A stretch of DNA of 64,000 nucleotides from Holophagales bacterium (GTDB taxonomy: Bacteria; Acidobacteriota; Thermoanaerobaculia; UBA5066): positions 1-64,000 of the forward strand of contig JADJVF010000001.1 of assembly GCA_016716705.1 (NCBI GenBank), written 5' to 3'. The notes under the pieces are model-generated. The model had not been told where the DNA came from, searched no databases, and worked only from the letters and a program-made list of their open reading frames with translations. The position numbers were made by a program, and so were the translations under genes. Of the stretch, positions 1 to 7,796 are shown piece after piece; position 1 is the stretch's first letter; the number at the start of each line of letters is the position of its first letter.

Positions 1-1705
1 CCCGCCGCCTCCGCGGCCGGCGAGGCGAAGGTCCTCCTCGCGTTCCAGTCCCTCCGCGACGACTTCCGCATCTACCACCGCAAGAGCTGGTACTCGTTCG
101 ACGGCCCCGACGGCTCGCGCGAGGGAGTCTGCGAGGGCGAGGCGGACTTCCTGGTGCTGCACCCCGACCTGGGGATGCTGGTGCTGGAGGTGAAGGGGGG
201 CCGGATCGCGTTCGACGGGCGGACGGGGGCGTGGACGTCGACGGCGCGCGACGGGACGGTGCACTCGATCAAGGACCCGTTCCTCCAGGCGCAGCGGAGC
301 GTCAAGGCGATCGTCGCGAAGGCCGCGGCGCTGAGCTTCGAGGGGCAGGCGATGCCGGAGTTCGTCCACGGGCACGCGGTCGTCTTCCCCGACTGCGACT
401 TCACGAGCCGGGGCCGGCGGGGTGAGCGCGCCGCGCGAGCTGGTGATCGACGCGGGGGACCTCGCGCGGGACGCGGCGGGGCGGCTGATGGAGATCTTCC
501 GGCTCTGGGGCGTGCGGCGCGCGGCGGCACCTCTGACGAAGAAGTGGGTCAAGAGGCTGGGGCAGCACGTCCTGGCGCCGCACTTCTCGCTGGGGCTGGC
601 GCTCGGGTCGGCGCTCGGGTGGGAGGAGAAGGCGCTGGCGCTGCTCCACGAGGAGCAGGACATCTGCCTCGACTTCCTTCACCTGAACCCGCGCGCCGTG
701 GTGCGCGGCGGGGCGGGGACGGGAAAGACGGTGGTGGCGGTGGAGCGCGCGCGGCGGCTGGCCGCGGACGGGAAGGACGTCCTGCTGCTCTGTTTCAACC
801 GGCCGCTCGCGTTCTACCTGCGGGGAATCTGCGCGTCGTGGGACGCGCTGCCGGGGCGGGTGTGGGCGGGCTCGTACCACGAGCTGGGCCGTGAGCTGTG
901 CGGGCGGGCCGGGGTGGCGTGGAACGAGCCGCCGGAGGACGACGTGGCGGCGACGCAGGCCTTCTGGAACGAGACGTCGGGCGTCCTCCTCCTCGAGGCC
1001 GCGCAGAAGCTGGGAGAGCGGTTCGACGCGCTGGTGGTGGACGAGGCGCAGGACTTCCTGACCGAGTGGTGGGCCGTCCTCGAGGCGCTGCTGAAGGAGG
1101 GCGACCGGGCGCCGGTGACGCTCGTCGCCGACCCCGACCAGGACCTCTGGCAGCGCGAGTCGCGGTTCCCCGCGGGGCTCCCCGTCTTCCCGCTCCGGAC
1201 GAACTGCCGGAACACGTCGGCCATCGCGGAGTACCTCGGCGAGCTGACGGGGTCGCACCCGCGCGTGTCGCCGTGGACGGTGCGGGGGGAGGAGCCGAAG
1301 GTCCACCGCTGGCGCAACGCGGCCGACGAGCGCGAGAAGGCGGGGGCGCTGATCGCGCAGCTCCTCCTGAAGGACGGGGTCGGGCTCGAGAGGGTGGCGA
1401 TCGTCGGGATGCGGCGCCTCGCGAACTCGTGCCTGGCGGGGGTGGCCGAGCTGGCGGGCTTCCCGGTGGTGCCGATCGGCGACGACGGGACGGCCGGCGT
1501 GCCCGGCGCGCTGCGCTACGCGACGCCGCACAGGTTCAAGGGGCTGGAGGCCGACGTGGTGCTCCTCCTCGACGTGGACGGGAGCCGCTGGTCGCTCGAG
1601 CCGCGCAACCTCTACGTCGCGGCGTCGCGCGCGCGGCTGCGGCTGCACGTGTTCGTGAAGGAGGGGGTGGTGGTGCCGGGGGACGGGCCTGAGCGCCGCC
1701 CTTAA
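1..1705 (+). CDS. NERD domain / UvrD-like DNA helicase (5' end outside window, internal frame slip)
   Basis: The gene enters from the left edge without a start codon. The first part reads as a NERD (nuclease-related) domain, with EGEADFLVLHPDLGMLVLEVKGG-type strand residues at about nt 130-205. After a one-base frame change near nt 409-422 the protein continues as a superfamily 1 helicase: Walker A GAGTGKT (about nt 712-735), Walker B DEAQDF (about nt 1040), a QDLWQRE motif, and the C-terminal RFKGLEADVV and YVAASRARLR motifs. NERD-helicase fusions are thought to act on DNA, sometimes in defence or repair; that role is inferred here. The slip may be a sequencing error, because both halves are well conserved. 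Its stop overlaps the stop of the convergent gene at 1702 by two bases. Confidence 0.8.
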
Positions 1706-1956
1706 CGAGCGAGGCGGCGGAGGGCGACGTGAGCTGGCTGGGGGAGCTCGAGGGGGATGAAGAAGCTCGCCGGGTAGAGGTAGTCCTCTCCGGAGTCGTC
1801 CACGACGCGCACGTAGTCGCTACGGGCGGCGGGGTCCGGGATGACGCGATAGAGACGCCGCACCTGAAGGTCGTCGTTGGCGCCCGAATCGATGCAGAGC
1901 AGATAGACGGGCGAGGTGCTCCGGCTAGTCGAGTTTGCGCCAGTGGCCTTCGCCAT
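1702..1956 (-). CDS. small conserved hypothetical protein (84 aa)
   Basis: The C-terminal core (RRLYRVIPDPAARSDYVRV, then DDSGEDYLYPASFFIPLELP) resembles a widespread family of about 70-80 residue bacterial proteins of unknown function, remembered rather than searched. ATG at 1956 is chosen because the core begins soon after it; the first 15 residues look unconserved, so the true start may lie further in. It overlaps the 3' end of a second small reading frame at 1925-2080, a pairing seen elsewhere for this family. It converges tail-to-tail on the helicase gene. No function is claimed. Confidence 0.55.
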   Translation of the reverse strand: MAKATGANSTSRSTSPVYLLCIDSGANDDLQVRRLYRVIPDPAARSDYVRVVDDSGEDYLYPASFFIPLELPQPAHVALRRLAR

Positions 1957-2080
1957 ATGTCTCTCGCAGCTCGATGAGTTGTCTGATCCCGCGGCCCGTC
2001 GCAATGACGGTAACCGCAGTGATCTTGCCGACGATCTCAAACGCCACGCGGGCCGATCGTATGCGCGCCTCGTCGGCGGT
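1925..2080 (-). pseudogene. fragment of small conserved protein paired with the 1702-1956 gene
   Basis: The open frame ends at 1925 and is bounded upstream by a stop at 2081-2083. It has no ATG, but the translation contains VAFEIVGKITAVTVIATG and ETYGEGHWRKLD, which looks like real protein. It resembles the N-terminal half of a family of about 100 residues that ends in a conserved Trp-Tyr-Glu-Ala-His segment; that second half is absent here. It is read as a truncated remnant. A very short real gene using GTG at 2047 cannot be excluded. Identification is from memory of the family pattern only. Confidence 0.35.
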
Positions 2081-2083
2081 TCA

Positions 2084-2351
2084 AGCTTCGGAGGAAGCTG
2101 CACCGCGGGCGCGGAGTTAACTGACGCCGGGGGGAAAAGGGCGCTCGGCGTCTTCCCAGCCCTCAGCGTCCCAGGACAACGGGTCCTCGCCGTCGGATAG
2201 CGTCGAGGCTGTAGTACTTCACGACGCGTCGGACCTGCCTCGTACCCTCCGGTCGAACTTGTAAGTACTCCTTACAAGTTCCCGAGGGGCTGAGCTCCCC
2301 GTCCGCGTAAATGCCCTGCAGATGGAGGGTTATGTTTTGGGGCGTGGCGGC
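2084..2351. other. gap between small genes and Fic fragment; possible gene debris
   Basis: No complete gene is seen. On the minus strand one frame reads VVKYYSLDAIRR (about 2175-2215) and another reads EDPLSWDAEGWEDAERPF ending at a stop at 2117. Together these look like two pieces of one small acidic protein broken by a frame change, comparable in style to short antitoxin-like proteins. This is weak evidence. The stretch also holds the perfect inverted repeat at 2255-2281. Confidence 0.3.
2255..2281. promoter_or_regulatory. perfect 11-bp inverted repeat (operator-like)
   Basis: GAACTTGTAAG and its exact reverse complement are separated by five bases (TACTC). The arms are AT-rich in a very GC-rich region and there is no T-run on either side, so an operator for a dimeric repressor is likelier than a terminator. 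It lies about 70 bases downstream of the Fic fragment and no intact target gene starts beside it. Confidence 0.45.
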
Positions 2352-3309
2352 TCAGGAACCGGCGGCCAGCGGCGCATCTGTCCCTTCGTTGAGAAGGGCA
2401 AGGTAGCGGTCGTAGGCGAAGACCCGGTTGCGGCGGCGGCCCGTCAGCTCCCGCGCAATTCCCAGGTCGATCAGGAGGTTCATCGCGGCGGACGCTGCCG
2501 GGAACGAGAGCGCCGTTCGCGCCCGCAGCTCCTTCACCGTGGTCACGGGGCGCGTCTTGAGCGCGTCGTGCACGCGCAGCGCCGAGCCGGCGAGACGTCC
2601 TCGCGGCACGATCTTCACCCGGTCCTCGCTGAAAAGAGCCGCGAGACGCCGTGCCGTCGAGGTCGCCCCGTCTGCCGTCTGGCTCACGCCCTCGAGAAAG
2701 AAGTCGAGCCACGCCTCCCAGTCGCCGTCCTTCCGCACGGCATCGAGGTGGCCGTAGTAGTCGGTCCGGTGCTGCTTGAGGTAGAGGCTGAGGTACAGGA
2801 GGGGCTCCCGCAGGACACCGGAGTGACACAGGAGGAGGGTGATCAGGAGCCGCCCGACGCGGCCGTTCCCGTCGAGGAAGGGGTGGATCGTCTCGAACTG
2901 CACGTGAGCGAGGCCGGCCCGGACGATTGCGGGAAGTCGCAGCGTGTCGTCGTGGAGGAAGCGCTCGAGGTCCGACATCGCCGGCAGGACTTCTCCCGGC
3001 GGCGGCGGTACGAAGATCGCGTTCCCCGGGCGAGAGCCGCCGATCCAGTTCTGGGAACGACGAAACTCGCCCGGCTCCTTTCCCGAACCGCGTCCCTTCG
3101 AGAGCAGGACCGCGTGTATCTCCCGGATCAGCCTGTTCGAGAGCGGGAACCCCTCTCGGAGGCGGGCGAGGCCGTGATCCAGCGCCGCGACGTAGTTCGA
3201 CACCTCGACGACGTCGTTCAGGGGAACGCCCGGAAGCTCGTCGAGCTCGAAGAGCAGGAGATCAGACAGCGACGACTGTGTGCCTTCGATCTGACAGGAG
3301 AGGGCGGGC
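2352..3309 (-). pseudogene. Fic/DOC family AMP-transferase, N-terminus missing
   Basis: The gene encodes the Fic core with the catalytic loop HPFLDGNGRVGR and a C-terminal winged-helix-like region. Reading upstream past the first internal ATG (3203), coding potential continues through an inhibitory-helix motif S-C-Q-I-E-G (pattern S/T-x3-E-G) and then stops abruptly at a run of 20 G on the plus strand (C on the coding strand). The usual N-terminal Fic_N domain of roughly 100 residues is absent from all frames beyond the tract. Known Fic proteins transfer AMP to Ser/Thr/Tyr of target proteins, often as toxins. A shortened protein could start at the ATG at 3203, but this would lack the inhibitory motif. 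Truncation or an assembly join is equally possible. Confidence 0.75.
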
Positions 3310-3329
3310 GGGGGGGGGGGGGGGGGGGG
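3310..3329. repeat. homopolymer run of 20 G
   Basis: Twenty consecutive G residues interrupt what should be the 5' coding region of the Fic gene. Sequence on the two sides does not belong to one reading frame or one gene. No other run in the window approaches this length. Confidence 0.95.
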
Positions 3330-3491
3330 CGGGGGCTGTCTCGGTCGTCCCTCGTTTCATCGGCGGCTTCGCTCTCTCAGGAGAGCTGAATAGCGGGTTT
3401 CGTTATTCAGTGTTCCAGGCCGAAGCCTAAACAACGGAAGAGGACAAGGGAAGTGACGCGAAGAACGGGGTGGAGATGCCGGAGGGGCGCC
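3330..3491. other. gap with short inverted repeat
   Basis: No gene is seen. CTGAATA at 3386-3392 and TATTCAG at 3404-3410 form a 7-bp inverted repeat with an 11-base loop, next to a 5-bp hairpin CTCTC/GAGAG at about 3372-3385. None of the three minus-strand frames encodes the missing Fic N-terminus. Confidence 0.4.
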
Positions 3492-3665
3492 TCAGCTCCC
3501 TGCCCTGAAGTAGAGGCTCCTGGATACCTCGAGGTCGGCGTGATCGACGATGCTCACCTTGTCGGTTCCCGAGAAGCGGCCCGCCTGGATCCAGGCGTCC
3601 GGGAAGCGGATCAGGCGACCCCGGCCAAAGAGGAGCAGGACACCCGCCTCGCCCACCCCCCCCGA
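3492..3665 (-). pseudogene. internal fragment of AlbA_2 / RecG-like transcriptional-regulator family protein
   Basis: About 55 residues on the minus strand read AGVLLLFGRGRLIRFPDAW, IQAGRFSGTDKVSIVDHADL, then stop. This matches the centre of the AlbA_2-containing 'putative DNA-binding / RecG-like' family, whose members have a TxAGLLLFGxxPxxFxPxAxVxxxRFxGTD segment between the AlbA_2 domain and the ATPase-like domain. Both flanking domains are missing. The upstream edge coincides with a run of 8 C (3656-3663) and a plus-strand gene begins just beyond. It is read as gene debris in an accessory zone. Confidence 0.5.
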
Positions 3666-3737
3666 CCTTGAGATGTCATCGCAAAATGGGGTCGCCTTCG
3701 GTATATTCCCCGGAAAAACGACGTTTCGGGGGTCGGT

Positions 3738-4187
3738 ATGGCACAGAAGTTCTATCCGTTCTACAACGTCAATCAGGCCGTTGGTAAGGGCTGCCCGAAC
3801 GTGGCGGACGACGTCATGCTCGTCCAGTTCTTCATCCGCGAGCTGGCAAAGGACGCCAGCGTCGGTCCCGGGACGAGGCCCGCCACCCCCCTCGCCGTCG
3901 ACGGCACGTACACGCCCGCGCTCGGCGAGTGGATTCTCTGGGTCCAGAAGTCCTCGAACGCGAAGAACCCCGGCTCGACTCTCGCCGACGGCCGCGTCGA
4001 TCCGGCGCGTGGAATGGCGAACGACCCGAAGTTCCTGAAGTCGGCGATCTCGCACACGCAATACACGATCGTCACGCTGAACGCGTCCTACCGGTTCCGG
4101 TACAAGAAGTCCCACGACGCGCTCGAGAACGACCCGAACCTCCCGGGCCTCTTGAAGCAGAAGTTCGCCGTCGACGACTACGCCTAG
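3738..4187 (+). CDS. putative peptidoglycan-binding-like protein (149 aa)
   Basis: No signal peptide or membrane segment is seen. The N-terminus has YPFYNVNQAVGKG and DVMLVQFFIRELAK, followed by LAVDGTYTPALGEWILWVQK. That order (a helix with DVxLVQ, then VDGxYTPxxxxWI) resembles the three-helix PF01471-type peptidoglycan-binding fold, without the enzyme domains usually attached. The ATG at 3738 follows GGGGGTCGGT, and TATATT at about 3701 could be a -10 box. It stands alone between gene debris and convergent pssA. A role in envelope attachment is inference; an unrelated hypothetical is possible. Confidence 0.6.
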   Translation: MAQKFYPFYNVNQAVGKGCPNVADDVMLVQFFIRELAKDASVGPGTRPATPLAVDGTYTPALGEWILWVQKSSNAKNPGSTLADGRVDPARGMANDPKFLKSAISHTQYTIVTLNASYRFRYKKSHDALENDPNLPGLLKQKFAVDDYA

Positions 4188-4226
4188 CCCCGGACGCGGC
4201 CGTCGAGGCGGAGGAACAGCCCCTCC

Positions 4227-4853
4227 TCACGGCTTGGGAATGCGGATCCGGCTGATCATCAGCGAGCCCGAGAGCGCGAAGACGAGGACCAGGGGATGGA
4301 GCTCGAAGCCGGCCAGGTGGACGACCCCGAACCAGAGGTTCTGACCCACGGCGCCGAGTCTTGCCGCGAGCGCCAGGAGGAGGACGAGGAGGACGGACGT
4401 CGGTATCGGCGTTCCTTCGAAGTACTTCACCTTGCCGGTGCCCTCGGACAGGGCCGCGGCGGTGACGTTGTAGCGGGCGAGGCGCGAGACGCCGCAGGCG
4501 ACGAAGAAGGCCAGGACGATCCGGTCGTAGAGGCCCTGCATGCCGCAGCCGTACGCGAGGATCGCGGGGGCCACGCCGAAGGAGATGACGTCGGCCAGCG
4601 AGTCGAGCTCCTGACCCATGGGCGACGACTTCTGCCGCCACCGGGCGATGCGGCCGTCCAGGACGTCGAAGACGAGCGCGGCGACGACGAGCGCGCACGC
4701 GATGGTGACGTGGTGGACGTCGCTCGTCTCCAGGTAGGTCATGGTGGAGAAGAGGGCCCCGACGCCGCAGACGGCATTACCGAGGGTGAACCAGTCCGCC
4801 AGGTGGAACTCGCGAATCATCGAGAAGTGCTTGCGCGGCGTCTCTGTCGTCAT
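4227..4853 (-). CDS. pssA: CDP-diacylglycerol--serine O-phosphatidyltransferase
   Basis: This integral membrane enzyme of about 208 residues makes phosphatidylserine from CDP-diacylglycerol and serine. It carries the CDP-alcohol phosphotransferase signature, DVLDGRIARW followed by GQELDSLADVISFG, giving the D-x2-D-G-x2-A-R-x8-G-x3-D-x3-D pattern, with about six hydrophobic segments around it. ATG at 4853 is preferred over an in-frame start at 4937 because GAGGGGG lies about 10 bases upstream and homologs begin close to the HLADWFTLGN segment. Its CDP-diacylglycerol substrate would come from the cdsA product encoded at about 41 kb. Confidence 0.88.
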   Translation of the reverse strand: MTTETPRKHFSMIREFHLADWFTLGNAVCGVGALFSTMTYLETSDVHHVTIACALVVAALVFDVLDGRIARWRQKSSPMGQELDSLADVISFGVAPAILAYGCGMQGLYDRIVLAFFVACGVSRLARYNVTAAALSEGTGKVKYFEGTPIPTSVLLVLLLALAARLGAVGQNLWFGVVHLAGFELHPLVLVFALSGSLMISRIRIPKP

Positions 4854-4955
4854 GGAATCCGACCCCCTCTCGCCGGCCTGCGTGCGCAGGCGCGGCGAGA
4901 ATACGGGATTCCCGAGGGGATCCCCGGTCGGGCGCATCCGCGCGCCAGCGGCGCT

Positions 4956-5387
4956 TCAGGTTTCCAGGTGCAGGTCGACGATGGGCGGCGGAACGAGCTC
5001 CCTGATGAGCGGCGCGAAGAGGCCGATGAGGAAGAGGACGAGCCCGCCGCCCGCGGCTGCCGCGAGGCCGAGCATCGTCGGAATTCTCGTGAGACGGACC
5101 TTGTCGTAGTTGTTCACGCGGGCGACGAGGTCACCGGCAGCAACAGGAGCCTCGGCCGTCTTCTTCTTCAGGATGAGCCTCTCCTCGCCCACGGCCTTCA
5201 GGAGCGGCTCGTCGGCGACGAACAGCTCGACGCGGTCGGAAACGGTGGCGAGTGGCGGAGAGAAGGCGGTCGCGGTCCAGTACGCGTCGGCAGGCTGCTC
5301 CCAGACGTGCAGCAAGGCGTAGCAGGCGCCGCCGCAGGCGAGCAGCCCGATCAGGATGGCGAAGGAACGGAAGTGGTTACGTTTCAC
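4956..5387 (-). CDS. small membrane protein of unknown function (143 aa)
   Basis: A hydrophobic segment near the N-terminus (FAILIGLLACGGACYALL) and another near the C-terminus (MLGLAAAAGGGLVLFLIGLF) flank a soluble region of roughly 70 residues. The GTG at 5387 is chosen because GGGGAGG precedes it closely. An upstream GTG/ATG at 5486 would add an implausible Pro/Arg-rich leader. It lies just upstream of pssA on the same strand. No family was recognised. Confidence 0.6.
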   Translation of the reverse strand: MKRNHFRSFAILIGLLACGGACYALLHVWEQPADAYWTATAFSPPLATVSDRVELFVADEPLLKAVGEERLILKKKTAEAPVAAGDLVARVNNYDKVRLTRIPTMLGLAAAAGGGLVLFLIGLFAPLIRELVPPPIVDLHLET

Positions 5388-5953
5388 GGTGCACCTCCCC
5401 AGGTGTCCGGCTCGGCCGGTGGGAGGGGCTCGCTCGCCCGGGAGCCGTGGGGAGCCGGTAAGACCAACGGCGACCGCGGCGGGCAAGGTTGCCGGAGAGG
5501 TTGTCGAGGGCTCCGGCGGCCCCTTGATTGTAGGCCTTTCGCGGCGCGCTTATCTCTTCTTCTTCGCCTTCTCGGCCGCGGGGCGGCGGGCGGGGTGGGC
5601 GGCGTCGCGGGTCTTCGCCCCGGGGTGCCCGGGGGGGGGTTCTCGGGGTCGGCTCGATCCAGCTGTCCTTCGTGTATCGCGGGGCGTGGAACGGAGGCGG
5701 GGCCAGACGAGGAAGGGACTCAGCGGTGGAAAACGCGGGCAGATCTCTGAAGTCGGGGTTCGGGCCCCTCCCCGGCCGGGCTTCGCCGCCATCTGCCGGG
5801 GGAGCCTCGGCACCCACTCTCCACCAAGTCGAGGTCGAAGAGCCGTCGTCTCCGCCGCGTGCGCGGACCGCGGTCCTGCCGGCTCGCCAGAATCGCTCTT
5901 CTTCCCATTGTCCCGCGCCCGGCCCTTCCCGCGGCAACTCTTCGGAGGCCTCT
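5388..5953. other. gene-poor stretch with possible frame-split minus-strand gene
   Basis: No intact gene is convincing. On the minus strand one frame reads DLPAFSTAESLPRLAPPPFH and APRYTKDSWIEPTPRTP (about 5640-5760). After a run of 9 C on that strand (5631-5639) another frame reads RRPAAEKAKKKR and stops at 5550. The two pieces could be one small Pro-rich, Lys-tailed protein split by an indel in the run. No homology is recognised. The remainder looks non-coding. Confidence 0.3.
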
Positions 5954-6709
5954 TCAGAACCTGATCGCCACGCCTCCGACCGCGTACGCGAACCAGGCGA
6001 AGCTGTAGACCTCGTCGTTGTCGGCCCCGCCTTCGAGGGTGCGCGCGCCGACGAAGAGGTCGACCTTCGGGGAGACCTTCGCCTCGAGACGGAGGGCGAG
6101 GTCTTCCGCGCGGCCCTGTTTGGCCGCGGCGGCGTCGACGTCGAGGTCGAGCGCGAGGGCGTCGGTCATCTGCCAGCGGACGCCGCCGTAGAGGAGCGGC
6201 ACGAAGCCGGTGTTCGACTTGGTGCTCTGAAGGCCCGAGCCGGTCAGCTCGATCTTCGCGTCGCGGACTTTTCCGGTGAGGCCCGCGCGGAAGGAGACGG
6301 GACCGGAGCTCTTGAAGCGGTAGACCCAGGAGAGGCGGTAGGAGTTGAAGACGTAGGTGACGTCGAGCGGCTGGCCGCCGGGGAACGTGGCTCCGTTGAA
6401 GTCGACGGGAGTGTCGGGAGTGAGCGACGCCGTGGTCCTCAGGGGCGCCGCGAGAAGGCGGAGCGACGTGCGCTTCGAGACATCGGCCCAGAGCGTTCCG
6501 CGGAAGGCGGCGAAGGGGCCCTGCGTGGCCTCGTCGAGGGCGACGCGGGTGCCGGTGTCGCCCGGGACGGCGAAGTCGTTGCGGAGCTGCCAGGCGGCGC
6601 CGCCCTCGAGCTCGAGGCGAAAGCGGTCCTGGGCCGCGGCGGGACGGGCGCCGGCGACGGTGCCGGCGAGGAGGAGTGCGGAGGCGACGGAAGCGAGGGT
6701 TCGGTTCAC
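5954..6709 (-). CDS. outer-membrane beta-barrel-like protein (251 aa)
   Basis: It has a clear signal peptide with cleavage after an AAAQ-type site near residue 27. Alternating amphipathic strands follow (for example FRLELEGGAAWQLRN, YRLSWVYRFKS, LALDLDVDAAAAK), and the last residue is Phe (GGVAIRF), the usual terminal signal for BAM-assembled barrels. Length and strand content suggest an 8-10 strand barrel. It lies downstream of, and on the same strand as, the four related exported proteins at 6782-9531, separated by 72 bases, so a shared transcript is plausible. Specific function unknown. Confidence 0.7.
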   Translation of the reverse strand: MNRTLASVASALLLAGTVAGARPAAAQDRFRLELEGGAAWQLRNDFAVPGDTGTRVALDEATQGPFAAFRGTLWADVSKRTSLRLLAAPLRTTASLTPDTPVDFNGATFPGGQPLDVTYVFNSYRLSWVYRFKSSGPVSFRAGLTGKVRDAKIELTGSGLQSTKSNTGFVPLLYGGVRWQMTDALALDLDVDAAAAKQGRAEDLALRLEAKVSPKVDLFVGARTLEGGADNDEVYSFAWFAYAVGGVAIRF

Positions 6710-6781
6710 GCCCCCGATTCCGCCGGGCGAACGGTTTTGGATTCCGGCGAGGGGAAGGCGCCCCCTACGTCTTCCAGGGCA

Positions 6782-7341
6782 TTACGGCAGCGGCACGTCC
6801 TTCAGTTCGAAGCGGTAGCGGCGGAGATACCTCGGGTTGGTGGCCGCGGCCGCAGGGTCGCTCCCCGGCACGTAGAGCTCGATCTCGCCGGAGACCTCGC
6901 GGAGCGAGACCGCCTTGCGCGCGGCGAGCTTCAGCGGGACCGGGAGAACGATCGGCGCCCCGGGGTCTTCGCCCTTCAACGGTGCGAGCGCGGCGGCCGC
7001 GGCGTCGTCGGGGACGAGGTTCGTGCCGAGGTCGTCGACGGCGGTGCGCACGAGGACGCGCGCCGATTCCACCTCGCTCCTCTTCGCGCCGACGAGCTCG
7101 ATGTCGATCTCGCAGGCGGGCGTGCCCGCCGGACCGCGCGCCCGCTCCTCGCGGACCCGGACGAACTCCATCTTCAGCGGCGGCACGGGGACCTGCGTGG
7201 GCTCGGGCGTGGGGGCGACGGTCGGCGTGGGGCGGGGCGCCACGAGCGCGCGGGCCTTCTCCGGGAGGCCGCAGGCCGCGAGGGAAAGCGTGGCCAGCGT
7301 GGCGGCGAGAGAGGAGCGAGAGGGAAGCGCGTGGGTTTCAC
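6782..7341 (-). CDS. lipoprotein, short paralog B' of the exported-protein array
   Basis: The mature part (from GTG at 7243) has a Pro/Thr-rich linker (PTPTVAPTPEPTQVP) followed by about 110 residues ending FELKDVPLP. Upstream in the same frame, SLAATLATLSLAACGLPEK is a typical lipobox signal (LAAC). That frame lacks a start codon, whereas the GTG at 7341 overlapping the upstream gene's stop (GTGA) is in another frame. A one-base slip inside the signal peptide (7243-7341) would join them. VDDLGTNLVP and a VELYxPxxDP-type strand are shared with the lipoprotein at 7793. It lacks the middle insert of that longer paralog. Confidence 0.6.
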
Positions 7342-7796
7342 GGGAGGGGAACGTCCTTCAGCTCGAACGGGACGGAGACGATGGACTTCTTCGTCGGAAA
7401 GGCCCGCTTCGTGTCGCGCTTCGGCATCCAGAGCTCGACCATGCCCGAGACCGTCACCGCCCCGGCGCCGCGGGCCGAGCCGCCGAGGTGGATCCAGAGG
7501 CCCTCTCCCGCGGGGTTCTCCTCCCAGGGAGCGTCCGCGGGCTCCTCCGGAAGGAGGTCGTGCCCCGTGTCGTCCGTTGCCGCGGTCACGCGGATGCGGT
7601 AGGCCTTCGCGTCCGCGAGCCCTTCTCCCTCGAGCCTCGGCATCAGCGTCAGCCGGCCGGCGGTCTCGTTCGATGCCTCGCGCGAGCGGGATTCGGCGAC
7701 GGAGTCGACGACGATGCGGAACGTCTCCTGCGCGGTGAGGGGCGGGGCGACGGCGAGAGCGAGGGCGGGTATCGCCGCGAGGAAGCGGGCGTTCAC
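7338..7796 (-). CDS. secreted protein, short paralog A' of the exported-protein array
   Basis: The protein has 152 residues with a signal peptide (FLAAIPALALAVAPPLTAQ) and beta-rich sequence. It shares RLTLMPRLEGEGLADAKAYR with the protein at 8767 (RLTLFPKLEGAGLADARSYR), and ends FELKDVPLP like the lipoprotein at 6782. The GTG at 7796 overlaps the stop of the upstream gene by four bases (GTGA), which argues for translational coupling and fixes the start. Compared with its longer paralog it jumps from a VELWMPKRD strand directly to the C-terminal strand, so about 100 residues are missing. Function unknown; a periplasmic or outer-surface beta-sandwich is inferred. Confidence 0.65.
   Translation of the reverse strand: MNARFLAAIPALALAVAPPLTAQETFRIVVDSVAESRSREASNETAGRLTLMPRLEGEGLADAKAYRIRVTAATDDTGHDLLPEEPADAPWEENPAGEGLWIHLGGSARGAGAVTVSGMVELWMPKRDTKRAFPTKKSIVSVPFELKDVPLP

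Noticed and set aside
3310..3329. G-quadruplex regulatory element
   Set aside because: A pure G20 could fold as a quadruplex, but it interrupts a gene and looks like an artefact or deletion scar; no separated G-tract pattern or promoter context supports regulation.
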